From Pyrinomonadaceae bacterium (lineage in GTDB: Bacteria > Acidobacteriota > Blastocatellia > Pyrinomonadales > Pyrinomonadaceae): a stretch of 64,000 nucleotides of DNA. Shown here one piece after another: positions 45,496 to 54,993 of the stretch. The stretch spans positions 401,001 to 465,000 of the forward strand of contig JAIBCB010000001.1 of the NCBI GenBank assembly GCA_019694355.1. Direction: 5' to 3'. Numbering within the stretch: the first letter of the stretch is position 1; each line of letters begins with the position of its first letter. The position numbers and the translations under genes are program-made. The notes beneath the pieces are model-generated. The model saw only the letters and a list, made by a program, of their open reading frames with translations. It was not told where the DNA came from and did no database searches.

Positions 45496-47628
45496 ATGGA
45501 GAATCCCGAGCGGCCAAAGAAAAAGCGTCTGTCCCCTTGGATCTTGGGCGCTATCGTCCTTTTGCTCTTCGTTTTCCTTATTCTCCTGCAGACATCCAAC
45601 CTCTGGAAGAATCTTTCGGTCGAGACAACGAGCGACACACTGCTGCTTTATGCACTGTCGTCGTTCAACTTCATTGCTCTGATCGTTTTTGGATTCATCT
45701 TCTTTCGGAGCATCGTAAAGCTTGCCCGCGAACGCCGTGCACTAAAGCTTGGTTCGAAGATAAAAACGCGTCTCCTCTTCTATTTCTTTCTCGTCAGCCT
45801 TTTGCCGATCATCGCGATGGCGGTGTTTTCGTATCTTTTTATGAACCGAGCCCTTGAGCGTTGGTTCACGCAGATACCCGAGAATGTTGTGCGTCAGGCA
45901 CGTGAAGTTCAGGGCCATTCGCTGAGCGATAGAACGACCAAACTAGACGAGGCCGCCCAGATGCTCGCTTCTTCGTTTGGAACGAGGAAGCTGACCAACG
46001 ACGATCTTGCGCGTGTTGCGGTTGCGGGCAATCTCTCATACATCGAGATCGTGGCGGGTGACGGCCATACGATCGATTCTTACGAACGCGAAGTGCCGCC
46101 TGCACAACGTGATGAGCTGTCGAAGGTCGTCGATTCGATACACGCAGGGCAGACCGAGGATGCGAATTTCCGCGACGGCCGCGGTTTTGATGTAGCGATG
46201 GCCGAAATGCCGGGCGGCCGCACACTTGTTATCATCCCAGACCCGTTTGGCGAGCAAACCGTCAGCCAAATTGTTGACAGCAGCCTTCGCGAATTTGACG
46301 AGCTAAAAGAGAAGCAGGTGACCGTGCGCCAGGTAGGTCTTTTGACGCTCGGCGTGCTGACTTTCGTGCTTATGTTCGCCTCGTCATGGATCGCATTCTA
46401 TGTGGCTCGCGGCATCACGATCCCGATCCAGGCTCTCGCAGGCGGTGCGAAGGAAGTTGCCGGCGGCCATCTCGGCTATCAAGTAAATGCACTTGCCGAA
46501 GATGAACTTGAACTGCTCGTCGCCGCTTTCAACGAGATGTCGGCAACGCTCGCGTCAAATTCTACTGAGCTGACGGAACGCAAGAAGTACATTGAAACGA
46601 TCCTTGCGAGCTTGCCGACCGGTGTTGTCGCTTTTGATTCTGAGAATCGAGTTACGAGTATCAATCCGGCAGCGTCGGCCATCCTGAACGAGACGGACCC
46701 CGACGTAACTCAGGTGTCCGGCGAATCTTTGTTTGATGCCGACAACGCTTTGATCGTAACGCGACTGCTGAACCGTGCAAGACGCGTTGGCCGAGCCGCG
46801 GAGCAGATCACACTATCGGGCCCCGGAGCAGGTCGTGAGATAATGGCTGTTTTGTCGGCGACCGCTCTTCCTTCGGGTGGCGGCGTCGTGCTTGTTATCG
46901 AAGACCTGTCAGAGTTGATCTCCGCTCAGCGCGCTGCGGCGTGGCAGGAAGTTGCGCGTCGGATGGCACACGAGATCAAAAATCCGCTGACGCCGATCCA
47001 ACTTTCAGCCGAGCGTATTGCAAAGCGATTTAGCAGCGAGCACACATCCGAAAATCCAGACCGGCCATCGATCGGCGATGTGGTCAAGCAGAGCACGGAA
47101 ACGATAATTCGCGAGGTGTCATCGCTGAAGTCGATGGTCGATGAGTTCTCACGATTTGCACGGCTGCCGGATGTAAAACTCACGGTCGGATCCGTCAACG
47201 AAGCGATCTTGCAGGCGGTCAACTCATACGAAGGCCGGCATTCCGACATCGTTCTTGATGTGAGGCTCTCGGAAAATCTGCCGGAGATCCCGATCGACGA
47301 CGAGCAGCTCGCCCGCGTCTTTGTAAACCTGATCGAAAACGCTGTCGAGGCATTTCCGGAAGATCGCAAAGAAAAACGCATCGACGTGCGAACGCGATTC
47401 GACGCCGCACGCGATCTGATCGTCGCTGAGGTCGCAGATAACGGTAACGGCATTTCGGCCGGCGACCTTCCGAAGATATTCCAGCCATATTTTTCTACGA
47501 AGGGACGCGGCACGGGGTTGGGGCTTGCGATCGTAAGAAGGATAATAGTTGAACACAAAGGCCGCATCTTTGCGACTGCCAATGCGGGCGGCGGTGCCAA
47601 GTTTACGATCGAGCTTCCGGGTTCTTGA
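45496..47628 (+). CDS. NtrY-like membrane sensor histidine kinase
   Basis: A 710-residue kinase. Several N-terminal membrane helices, a periplasmic sensor (about 110-280), a further helix, then HAMP (about 315-370), PAS (about 375-480), HisKA with His492 in MAHEIKNPLTP, and the HATPase domain (VNLIENAVEA N-box, DNGNGI, GTGLGLAIV). The order matches NtrY. The ATG at 45496 is chosen because it leads straight into a basic tail and helix; there is a TATAAT at 45475-45480 but no clear -35. The response regulator begins 6 bases after the stop. Confidence 0.9.
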   Translation: MENPERPKKKRLSPWILGAIVLLLFVFLILLQTSNLWKNLSVETTSDTLLLYALSSFNFIALIVFGFIFFRSIVKLARERRALKLGSKIKTRLLFYFFLVSLLPIIAMAVFSYLFMNRALERWFTQIPENVVRQAREVQGHSLSDRTTKLDEAAQMLASSFGTRKLTNDDLARVAVAGNLSYIEIVAGDGHTIDSYEREVPPAQRDELSKVVDSIHAGQTEDANFRDGRGFDVAMAEMPGGRTLVIIPDPFGEQTVSQIVDSSLREFDELKEKQVTVRQVGLLTLGVLTFVLMFASSWIAFYVARGITIPIQALAGGAKEVAGGHLGYQVNALAEDELELLVAAFNEMSATLASNSTELTERKKYIETILASLPTGVVAFDSENRVTSINPAASAILNETDPDVTQVSGESLFDADNALIVTRLLNRARRVGRAAEQITLSGPGAGREIMAVLSATALPSGGGVVLVIEDLSELISAQRAAAWQEVARRMAHEIKNPLTPIQLSAERIAKRFSSEHTSENPDRPSIGDVVKQSTETIIREVSSLKSMVDEFSRFARLPDVKLTVGSVNEAILQAVNSYEGRHSDIVLDVRLSENLPEIPIDDEQLARVFVNLIENAVEAFPEDRKEKRIDVRTRFDAARDLIVAEVADNGNGISAGDLPKIFQPYFSTKGRGTGLGLAIVRRIIVEHKGRIFATANAGGGAKFTIELPGS

Positions 47629-47634
47629 GAGGTT

Positions 47635-48978
47635 ATGCCTGAGAAAATTCTAATTGTTGACGACGAACGCGGTATTCGCGAGACCCTTCGAGGCGTGCTT
47701 GAGGATGAGAATTTTGTCGTCTCGACGGCCGTGTCGGGCGAAGAATGTCTCGAGGCCGTCAAACAAGGTTCTTTTGCGTGCATCTTGCTCGACATCTGGC
47801 TCGGCTCAGGGGTCGACGGACTCGAAACTTTGGAGCAGCTTTCCGAAGCGGGAAATGACGCTGCGGTCGTGATGATCTCCGGGCACGGAAACATTGAAGC
47901 GGCGGTTCGATCCACAAAACTTGGGGCCTTTGACTTTATCGAAAAGCCGCTGAGCCTCGAACGCACGATCGTCACAGTAAAGAACGCGATCCGGCAGCGA
48001 AAGCTTGAGCTGGCCAACAAGCAGCTTCGCCGAGAGCTCGCAGAGCAGTACGAAATGGTCGGCGAATCGATCGCGATGCGAGCTCTCCGCAAGCAAATAT
48101 CGATCGTTGCACCGACCGAGGGCCGCGTCCTCATTTCGGGCGAAAGCGGCACAGGCAAAGAGCTTGTAGCGCGTGCGATCCACAATCAATCGAATCGCTC
48201 CGGTGCGGCATTCGTAGAGATAAACTCAGCCGCGATTCCCGAAGAGCTTGTCGAGAGCGAGCTTTTCGGCCACGCAAAAGGTGCTTTTTCAGGTGCGACC
48301 AAGGCCAAGAAAGGGAAGTTTCAGATCGCTGACGGAGCGACGTTGTTTCTGGACGAGATCGGCGACATGTCGGCGACGGTTCAGGCGAAAATGCTTCGCG
48401 TCCTCGAAGAGCAACGCTTCGAACCGGTCGGCAGCAACACGCCGATAACCGTCGATGTTCGCGTTATTTCTGCCACAAATAAATCGCTCGACACCCTTAT
48501 TGAAAGCGGTGATTTCCGAGCCGACCTTTTCTATCGCCTGAATGTAATCCCGTTTCAGGTGCCGCCGCTGCGCGAACGGCCCGAAGACGTGCCGAAGCTC
48601 ATCGAACATTTTAATCGGCGATTCAGCGCCGATTACGGCAAGCATCCAAAGAGCTTTGCTGATGCGACCGTCGCGAAGCTGCAGGAATACGCCTGGCCGG
48701 GAAATGTTCGGGAGCTTAAGAATACGGTCGAACGCGTCGTTATCATGGCCGGCGACTCCGAGGTGACGCCGGACGATCTGCCCGAACTTGCCGACGGCAC
48801 GCTCGAGGCTGCCCATTTCCGCTTTCAAAAATTCAAGGATGCGACCGACGCCTATCAGCGCGATTTTATCCGACACAAGCTCGCCCAATTTGATGGGAAC
48901 GTTGCGAAGGCTGCAGAAGATATGGGCGTCGACCGCAGCCATCTTTACCGCAGAATGCGGAATCTCGGCATCAAGTAG
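47635..48978 (+). CDS. Sigma-54 dependent response regulator, NtrX/NtrC family
   Basis: A 447-residue activator. Receiver with Asp53 (CILLDIWLG), AAA+ domain with Walker A GESGTGKE (169-176), Walker B TLFLDE (237-241) and the sigma-54 contact loop at 216-221, which reads GAFSGA rather than GAFTGA. The C-terminal Fis-type helix-turn-helix is VAKAAEDMGVDRSHLYRRM. Co-transcribed with the NtrY-like kinase and presumably phosphorylated by it. It is a candidate activator for the sigma-54 promoter at 12305, though that link is only inference. Confidence 0.93.
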   Translation: MPEKILIVDDERGIRETLRGVLEDENFVVSTAVSGEECLEAVKQGSFACILLDIWLGSGVDGLETLEQLSEAGNDAAVVMISGHGNIEAAVRSTKLGAFDFIEKPLSLERTIVTVKNAIRQRKLELANKQLRRELAEQYEMVGESIAMRALRKQISIVAPTEGRVLISGESGTGKELVARAIHNQSNRSGAAFVEINSAAIPEELVESELFGHAKGAFSGATKAKKGKFQIADGATLFLDEIGDMSATVQAKMLRVLEEQRFEPVGSNTPITVDVRVISATNKSLDTLIESGDFRADLFYRLNVIPFQVPPLRERPEDVPKLIEHFNRRFSADYGKHPKSFADATVAKLQEYAWPGNVRELKNTVERVVIMAGDSEVTPDDLPELADGTLEAAHFRFQKFKDATDAYQRDFIRHKLAQFDGNVAKAAEDMGVDRSHLYRRMRNLGIK

Positions 48979-51168
48979 CTACTTCTTCGGGACCGGAAAA
49001 CCTCGATCCTCCATCAATGCGTCAACCCTAGCATCGTGTCCGCGGAAGAGTTTGTACGCAATGAGCGGATCGATAGTGTTGCCGATCGAAAAGACATACT
49101 TCTTCAGCCTTGCAGCAACTTTCTTGTCGTACGGGCCGCCCGCTTCTGTGAACGCTGTGAACGCATCCGCAGAATGAACGTCTGACCAGAGATAGCTGTA
49201 ATATCCCGCCGAATAGTCGTCGCTACCGAAAATGTGGCGGAATTGCGTCGGGCGATGCCGCATCACGATCTCTTTGGGCATATTGAGCGCCGTTAGGGTC
49301 TCTTGCTCGAATTTGTCCGGATCGATCGGCGTGTCGCCGGCAAGGTGCATTTTCATATCGACGAGAGCGCTTGCGAGATACTCGGTCGTGTCAAAGCCCT
49401 GGTTGAACGTCGATGCCTTTTGGATCTTCTCGACAAGCTCTTTCGGGATCGGTTTGCCCGTCTTATAGTTGATCGCGAATTTGTTCAGAACTTCCGGGGT
49501 GGACAGCCAATGTTCAAGAAGCTGTGAAGGGAACTCGACGTAATCGGACGGCACAGCAGTTCCAGAAAGCGTCGGATATGTAACGTTCGACGATAGGCCG
49601 TGCAGGGCATGGCCAAATTCGTGAAACATCGTCGTTGCATCATCCCACGAAATGAGAACCGGTTCACCCGGCCTCGCTTTTACGAAGTTCGAGTTGTTGG
49701 AGACGATCGTCGTGATCTCTTTTCCGCCGATACGAGATTGGTTGCGGTATTGATTCATCCACGCGCCGCTGTCTTTGCCGTCGCGAGCATAAGGATCGAA
49801 ATACCAAAGGCCAACGTGCTTGCCGGTCTTCGTATCTGTGACCTCATAAACGCTGACATCGGGATGGAAGACCGGAATGCCTTCGACCTTCTTGAAGCCG
49901 AGGCCGAATAGCTCGCCGGCGACCCAGAACATTGCATCACGCATCTTGTCGAGCTGCAGATAGGGCTTAACTTCGTTCTGATCAAGGTCATATTTGGCCT
50001 TTCTGACCTTTTCCATATAGTAGTGATAATCCCATGGTGCGATCTTCACGCCGTTGCCTTCTGCATCGGCGACCTTTTGCATATCTGCGACCTCTTCGTG
50101 CACACGACCGATCGCCGCCGGCCAAACCGCCTCCATCAACTTCATCGCGTTCTCAGGCGTTTTGGCCATCTTCTGTTCGAGGATCCAATGAGCGTGAGTC
50201 GGGAAGCCGAAGAGCTTTGCGCGCTCGGCACGAAGTTTTAAGATCTGCGTGATGTTAGCTTTATTGTCGCGACTGTCGTTATTGTCGCCGCGGCTGACGA
50301 ACATTTTCCAGACCTTTTCGCGAAGCCCCCGATCATCCGCATACGTGAGAAAAGGATCGGTCGATGAGCGCGTGTTTCGGATCATCCAGCCTTTCTTGCC
50401 CTTCGATTGAGCGTCGGCTGCGGCAGCGTCTTTCAAAGATTGTGGAAGTCCCGAAAGCTGTGCTTCATTGTCTATTAGAACGTAAAGTTCGCTTTCTTCG
50501 CCTTGAAGGTTTTGGTTGAACTTCGCAAAGACGGCGGCGAGCTGTTGATTAAGCTTCGAGACCTTTTCTTTCGTCGGACCGTCGAGCTTAGCTCCGGCGT
50601 GAACAAAATTGTCGTAATAGACCTTAACAAGCCGCTTCTGTTCGGAAGTGAGTCTTTTCGCCGCCGGTGAATTCTTGACCGCCTCGATCCGCTTGAACAA
50701 CGCGCCGTTCTGCACGATCTTGTCGTAATGAGCTGCGAGCTTCGGGCCCATTTCCGCCTGGATCGGAGCGAACTCAGCGGAGTTCATATTCGTCGCCCAG
50801 ATCCCGAAGATGATATTCACCCGAGAAAGCATCTGCCCTGAATTCTCAAGAGGTACGAATGTGTTCGCAAACGTCGGCCTTGCTTTATTGTTCGCGATCG
50901 CGTCGATCTCTTTTAGATTTTCCGCCATAGCGATCTCCATCGCGGGCTTAAAATCGGCGATCTTGACCTTGTCAAAAGGCGGTATACCTCCGTATGGTCC
51001 CGTCCAATCAGCCGTGAGCGGATTCGTTGACGGGTCGAAAGGAACGGCGGCATCCGGCGTTTCATTGGCGGCAGATGCGGGCTGCGAATCAAATTGCATA
51101 CAGATAACAAAAAGTGACGCAAGCGTAAGAGCGCCGACCAAGATACGAAACATTCCGATTTTGTGCAT
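48979..51168 (-). CDS. dcp: Secreted M3-family peptidase (Dcp-like dipeptidyl carboxypeptidase)
   Basis: A 729-residue zinc peptidase. A signal peptide covers about 1-33 (cleavage near ASA). The M3 active site HEFGHALHGL is followed by the conserved tail YVEFPSQLLEHW, which supplies the third zinc ligand Glu. Length fits Dcp/oligopeptidase A. An exported form suggests periplasmic peptide trimming. Its stop directly abuts the stop of the response regulator gene (convergent, no gap). Confidence 0.93.
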   Translation of the reverse strand: MHKIGMFRILVGALTLASLFVICMQFDSQPASAANETPDAAVPFDPSTNPLTADWTGPYGGIPPFDKVKIADFKPAMEIAMAENLKEIDAIANNKARPTFANTFVPLENSGQMLSRVNIIFGIWATNMNSAEFAPIQAEMGPKLAAHYDKIVQNGALFKRIEAVKNSPAAKRLTSEQKRLVKVYYDNFVHAGAKLDGPTKEKVSKLNQQLAAVFAKFNQNLQGEESELYVLIDNEAQLSGLPQSLKDAAAADAQSKGKKGWMIRNTRSSTDPFLTYADDRGLREKVWKMFVSRGDNNDSRDNKANITQILKLRAERAKLFGFPTHAHWILEQKMAKTPENAMKLMEAVWPAAIGRVHEEVADMQKVADAEGNGVKIAPWDYHYYMEKVRKAKYDLDQNEVKPYLQLDKMRDAMFWVAGELFGLGFKKVEGIPVFHPDVSVYEVTDTKTGKHVGLWYFDPYARDGKDSGAWMNQYRNQSRIGGKEITTIVSNNSNFVKARPGEPVLISWDDATTMFHEFGHALHGLSSNVTYPTLSGTAVPSDYVEFPSQLLEHWLSTPEVLNKFAINYKTGKPIPKELVEKIQKASTFNQGFDTTEYLASALVDMKMHLAGDTPIDPDKFEQETLTALNMPKEIVMRHRPTQFRHIFGSDDYSAGYYSYLWSDVHSADAFTAFTEAGGPYDKKVAARLKKYVFSIGNTIDPLIAYKLFRGHDARVDALMEDRGFPVPKK

Positions 51169-51247
51169 TATCAGGGAATCTCCTCAAGGTCTTTTGATTC
51201 TACATTCTCCCTTACAGTTGGGCAATTTCGTTGCGATCGGCGTTGGT

Positions 51248-51310
51248 AGTGGTCAGTGAGGTGTCAGCAGTGGACAGTGGGCATCAGTACCACCTGCGGT
51301 AGCGGGTGGT
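51248..51310. repeat. Candidate REP-like hairpin with short direct repeats
   Basis: AGTGGTCAGTG (51248-51258) recurs as AGTGGACAGTG (51269-51279). Next is a 9-bp stem with one G-T pair, ACCACCTGC (51289-51297) against GCGGGTGGT (51302-51310), over a GGTA tetraloop. No T-run follows. The shape suits a dispersed intergenic repeat, but only one copy is in the window. Confidence 0.4.
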
Positions 51311-51377
51311 CTTGTCAGAACGACTCCGGAAGATCTTATCCAAAAGTAAAGCCGACTCGCGCAGGTCCAGGCCCGAG

Positions 51378-51417
51378 AAAAAAAGCTGCCTCGGAGCGAC
51401 CGCTCCCAAACAGCTTT
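51378..51417 (-). terminator. Rho-independent terminator of the uncharacterised secreted-protein gene
   Basis: Minus strand: outer stem AAAGCTG/CAGCTTT and inner stem GGAGCG/CGCTCC (51411-51417, 51401-51406, 51393-51398, 51382-51388), followed by a run of seven T (51378-51384 are A on the plus strand). Confidence 0.85.
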
Positions 51418-51460
51418 CTGATCTTGTGGACCGAAACGTTTGAAAAACGACATTTCTAGA

Positions 51461-52510
51461 TCATCGGTCGTTGCGTTTCCAAGGAGCCTTTCCGCGCAGA
51501 ATGTTGGAAAATGCGGTAGTCGGCGTTAACAGACTGCGGAAGATCTTCACAACGAAACTGTTCGACTGGAACTTCCGCTCTAGCCAATTCTTTAGTATGT
51601 AATTGTCGACGGCATCTTCGAGAATTACAACACCGGTTCCGGTCGTTGGCGTGATCACAAGATCAACAAATGCCATAGGACTTTTACCATTTTTCATGTG
51701 CAGGCCGACATTTCCGATCGACGCTTCGCTGAAGGGTCCCAACTCGAATTGTGTGCTCCATGCCGCCGACCAAACAAAGGCTTTCAGCCGGCTTTCCCAA
51801 TAATCGGAGGAGCCGAACTTCGCATCACGCGCTATCTTGCTGTTGTTAACGAATATACGTCCGGTGACGCCGCCTTGCAGCGGATGCGCTATATAGTTGA
51901 TGGGGGCGCTGTCGCCGTCATCCCAACCTCGCAGATGCTTCACGGAACGGACCCAATCTTTGAAAAATGGTCCGCCAAGCTCACGCTGGGTCCTGGATTG
52001 CGTCAATCGGAACGAATGCTGGATGCCCAGAAAGATGAATGACTGAGCCATTGCGCCGGTCCAATTGAACTGATCGCTGTCGCCGTCGATATCGTCCTTC
52101 TTGTTCTTGTCCGGGGCCTTGGCCTTGTCAGCGTGCCGCCTTGCTAATGGTTCACGCCATTCATTGTGCCGGTCGAGCCTCTGTGCTGTATTCTCTGTGG
52201 CCGATTCGGAGTGAAAATCCACCGAAGCGCCGGGGCGACGGCCGAACAATTCTTCGGGTCCGGTGTCCGCCTGGCCATAAGAGATCGTATCTGCCGTCAG
52301 ATCGTTAGAGTGGGCATTGACATGGGAAGATAATTCCGCGGCCTGTAGCCTTATTGGTCGCATCTGAGCGGCTGTGCTGATGGCGGTCGAGGTCAGAAAA
52401 AGGAGGAGGGCCGCCAAAACGCACGGGATCCAACGGCCTGCGTTTAGAAACGGGCGGTCGGATGGTCCAATATTTGATGCGATTTGCCGTAGGTTTTGTG
52501 AGAAACTCAT
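51461..52510 (-). CDS. Uncharacterised exported protein
   Basis: A 349-residue protein I do not recognise. After about 25 residues there is a hydrophobic segment (CVLAALLLFLTSTAISTAA) that looks like an exporting signal. A charged linker with KDDIDGDSDQ follows, then a folded domain with aromatic and Gly motifs: GIQHSFRLTQ, GGPFFKDWVRSVKHLRGWDDGD, NYIAHPLQGGVTG and a C-terminal amphipathic part. The HPxxGxxxG pattern hints at a membrane-associated or outer-membrane protein. ATG 52510 is used; an upstream TTG at 52588 would add 26 residues. It has a clear terminator. Confidence 0.7.
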   Translation of the reverse strand: MSFSQNLRQIASNIGPSDRPFLNAGRWIPCVLAALLLFLTSTAISTAAQMRPIRLQAAELSSHVNAHSNDLTADTISYGQADTGPEELFGRRPGASVDFHSESATENTAQRLDRHNEWREPLARRHADKAKAPDKNKKDDIDGDSDQFNWTGAMAQSFIFLGIQHSFRLTQSRTQRELGGPFFKDWVRSVKHLRGWDDGDSAPINYIAHPLQGGVTGRIFVNNSKIARDAKFGSSDYWESRLKAFVWSAAWSTQFELGPFSEASIGNVGLHMKNGKSPMAFVDLVITPTTGTGVVILEDAVDNYILKNWLERKFQSNSFVVKIFRSLLTPTTAFSNILRGKAPWKRNDR

Positions 52511-52586
52511 TTCCACACGATCTCCGTGGTCCCGAACTTTGGCTAGAAGACTAACCGAATGTGGATATTTTCTAGGGAGATGCCGC

Positions 52587-52617
52587 AAAAACCGACAGCT
52601 GCCATTTATGCAGCTGT
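52587..52617 (-). terminator. Terminator of tRNA-Arg
   Basis: Minus strand: ACAGCTGC/GCAGCTGT perfect 8-bp stem (52610-52617 with 52595-52602), 7-nt loop, then CGG and five T residues (52587-52591). It starts about 20 bases past the tRNA 3' end. Confidence 0.75.
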
Positions 52618-52637
52618 GAGTAGTCGGTAGAAGCTAA

Positions 52638-52714
52638 TGGTACACCCGGCATGATTCGAACATGCGACCTCTTGATTCGTAGTCAAGCACTCTATCCAGC
52701 TGAGCTACGGGTGC
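52638..52714 (-). tRNA. tRNA-Arg (anticodon ACG)
   Basis: The minus strand folds into a full cloverleaf: acceptor GCACCCG/CGGGTGT, D-arm GCTC/GAGT, anticodon stem CTTGA/TCAAG with loop CTACGAA (anticodon ACG, reading CGN codons after A34-to-inosine), T-arm GCATG-TTCGAAT-CATGC. The 3' CCA is encoded (52638-52640). It has its own promoter and terminator. Confidence 0.96.
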
Positions 52715-52729
52715 ACAAGGCGAACAGAT

Positions 52730-52759
52730 AGACTACATATCCGACGAGGCTTATGTCAA
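52730..52759 (-). promoter_or_regulatory. Promoter of tRNA-Arg
   Basis: Minus strand TTGACA (52759-52754), 18 bp, TAGTCT (52735-52730). Predicted start about 8 bases before the tRNA 5' end. It lies just past the VWFA gene stop. Confidence 0.55.
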
Positions 52760-52772
52760 GAATGGGGCGTCA

Positions 52773-53756
52773 TTATCGGGCGAAGTAGCCGGTCCGGGTT
52801 CTTGAGATCAGGTCGGGAGCGGCAACCTCGACCTTGATGGCGTGCCATTTCCCATCGCGTTTGTCGTTGGCCGGTTGGTAGTCGATCGTGTAAAGCGTTC
52901 TGAGGTCTGCCGCGACCTCTGCATAGAGGCGTCCCATATCTTCGAGCCGGTTGATCGTCCTGATCGTCGCACCGGTTCGTTGCGCGAGAAAAGCGAAGCG
53001 TTCGCGGGCGGCTTGGAACATTGCGATCTGTCTAGCGGTCGGATCGGCAAGCTTTGCCGGGTCGCCTGTCGGCAATGCGAGTGGATAGATCGAAGCACCA
53101 AGCTTGTCAGCCTTGCTAAGAATGTCGTTCAAAGGCCCGTAAATATCCGGTGTGATCGCGTTAGGCACTTTCTCGTCAGGAATTGCTGCAAGCTGATCGC
53201 GATCTACTGATTGAGCCAGACTGTCAACACCATCCGAGAGGACGATGATCGCCTTTCGTCGCCCTTTCTCTCTTGAAAGCTTGCCAAGTGCAAAATCGAG
53301 TGCCTCATAAAGCCTCGTTTTCCCGCGGCCATTCGATGCGTCGATCGAATGCAGGATGGTCTTTCCGTCGGTGGTGAAATCATTTCGAAGATTGATGCGG
53401 TCATAGAACTCGACCACAGCGACGCGATCTTCGGGCCCCAATGCGTAAACAAAACGTGCGGCAGCTTGTTTCAATACCTGTCGAAAAGGGAGGGTCGAAC
53501 CACTCATATCGAGCATCAAAACGACGCTGAATGGTGCGGTCGATGGCTCAAAACCAACTATCTGCTGTTTTACTCCGTCTTCGAAAACGGTAAATGAAGA
53601 GCGTTCAAGGTCCGTGATCGGCCGGCCCTGGCGGTCAACGACGCCAACATTCAAACGTACGATCGCCGATTCGACGCTGATCGGGTCGTCGATCTGTCCT
53701 TCAACAACGAAGGCGAATGCTGAAAATAGGGCGAAAATGAGCGCAAGGCGACGCAT
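52773..53756 (-). CDS. Secreted VWFA-domain protein
   Basis: A 327-residue exported protein. A signal peptide (about 1-20) is followed by a short beta domain (VRLNVGVVDRQGRPITDLERSSFTVFEDG) and a von Willebrand A domain with the MIDAS motif DMSGS starting at Asp83 and IIVLSDGVDS. This N-terminal domain plus VWA layout is common in Acidobacteriota (VWFA-related family). It likely binds a protein or cell-surface ligand through a metal; the partner is unknown. Confidence 0.85.
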   Translation of the reverse strand: MRRLALIFALFSAFAFVVEGQIDDPISVESAIVRLNVGVVDRQGRPITDLERSSFTVFEDGVKQQIVGFEPSTAPFSVVLMLDMSGSTLPFRQVLKQAAARFVYALGPEDRVAVVEFYDRINLRNDFTTDGKTILHSIDASNGRGKTRLYEALDFALGKLSREKGRRKAIIVLSDGVDSLAQSVDRDQLAAIPDEKVPNAITPDIYGPLNDILSKADKLGASIYPLALPTGDPAKLADPTARQIAMFQAARERFAFLAQRTGATIRTINRLEDMGRLYAEVAADLRTLYTIDYQPANDKRDGKWHAIKVEVAAPDLISRTRTGYFAR

Positions 53757-53844
53757 AAATAAATACTAACACTCAGATGTTCTGAAAGTGAGAATCGCTT
53801 GCTGCAAAAAACAAAAGTTGATCTTCGTTGCCAAGACATTCTTC

Positions 53845-54993
53845 TTATCTTGATCTTTGCTTCGAGGCAGCAAGGGCGGCCGCATAGAACCTGAGCACAC
53901 GGCTGTTGTAGTCGCTAAAGAAACTGTGGTTCGCGTAGGACGAGCCAAGTATCGTCGATATGCCCGAACTATAGGGCAGATATTGTGTCGGGATGACCGA
54001 TTGCCAATTGGTATTACGCGGATTGTCAATAAGGAAATTCCGGCCGTCAAGAAAGCCGCCGGTCTTAAGGGCGTTGTAAATGTTATGCGAATCGGTCTCG
54101 GTAAAATTTGCGAGTCTCCAAAATCTTTCAGGATAGACAGGAGTTGCGGGATGTTGGTTGAAGCTTGCCATAACTCCGCGATTCTGGAGGCTTACGGCCT
54201 GGTCGTGCGCCCGCTGGTTTCCAACCGGCCCGACAAGGTCCTGATCATCGTTGGCGGCAGCACAAAAGATCGTCGGCACCGTGGTCACCGGCATTACGGC
54301 ATCCACGGCAAAGCCGATGTAGATAGCGTCTGCCTTGAAGTTCAGAAAATATGCGGCCATTGAGGAAAATACTCCGCCTCGTGATGTTCCCTGAGCAACG
54401 ATCGGGTCATCGGACGATATGATGCCGCGTTGCAGAAAGTTCGTGATCACGGCCTGAACATTCGTAATATCGGGATTGTTCGGAGGCGGCAAAAAGCTCC
54501 AATCGCCTGTTACGCGGTCACTGCTGTCAAGGGCGATGATCCCATATCCGGCAGCAACCGCGTCGTTCGAGAAAATTCGGCTCTCGATGCTCGAAAGAGT
54601 CGATTGGGCACTGCCACCCGAGCCGTGAAAGCGGAATATTATCCCGACCGGCGTTGGCGGGATGTAATAGAGAACATCTACGCCGTTGATCGTCTCTTCG
54701 GTAAGGCTCCAGGCAGGCGCGGGTTTGTAAGTGGCCGTAAGGGCGATATTTTTACTGACCGGATTTACGAAGGACGAGGCGGACGTCGGGTCTTCAACAA
54801 GCGTGGTGTCGCCGATCCAGCGATCAAAGACCATATTGGCCGGCGGAGGATCCGCCCAAATGTTCACACGGCTCTCTCGCACCCGGACGGACGCTTTGCT
54901 TCCATTCGTGACCACAAGATTTGTCTGGGCCGGCACAGCGGCCGCAAAAATGAGAAAAAACATCGAAAACAAGCCAATGAACCTATAAAGCAT
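53845..54993 (-). CDS. Secreted alpha/beta-hydrolase-like protein with InlB-type repeat
   Basis: A 382-residue exported protein. After a signal peptide (about 1-22) comes a beta domain (about 28-90: WADPPPANMVFDRWIGD, then ALTATYKP) resembling the divergent InlB B-repeat. The C-terminal domain has the esterase pattern: RFHGSGGS as oxyanion turn and GTSRGG with the nucleophile Ser, then a late HSFFSDYNS histidine region. Related folds act as feruloyl or polyhydroxybutyrate esterases. No lid or substrate clue is visible. Confidence 0.72.
   Translation of the reverse strand: MLYRFIGLFSMFFLIFAAAVPAQTNLVVTNGSKASVRVRESRVNIWADPPPANMVFDRWIGDTTLVEDPTSASSFVNPVSKNIALTATYKPAPAWSLTEETINGVDVLYYIPPTPVGIIFRFHGSGGSAQSTLSSIESRIFSNDAVAAGYGIIALDSSDRVTGDWSFLPPPNNPDITNVQAVITNFLQRGIISSDDPIVAQGTSRGGVFSSMAAYFLNFKADAIYIGFAVDAVMPVTTVPTIFCAAANDDQDLVGPVGNQRAHDQAVSLQNRGVMASFNQHPATPVYPERFWRLANFTETDSHNIYNALKTGGFLDGRNFLIDNPRNTNWQSVIPTQYLPYSSGISTILGSSYANHSFFSDYNSRVLRFYAAALAASKQRSR

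Noticed and set aside
51256..51459. A 67-codon plus-strand frame near the REP-like hairpin
   Set aside because: It runs through the repeat and the minus-strand terminator, has no ribosome site and no recognisable content.
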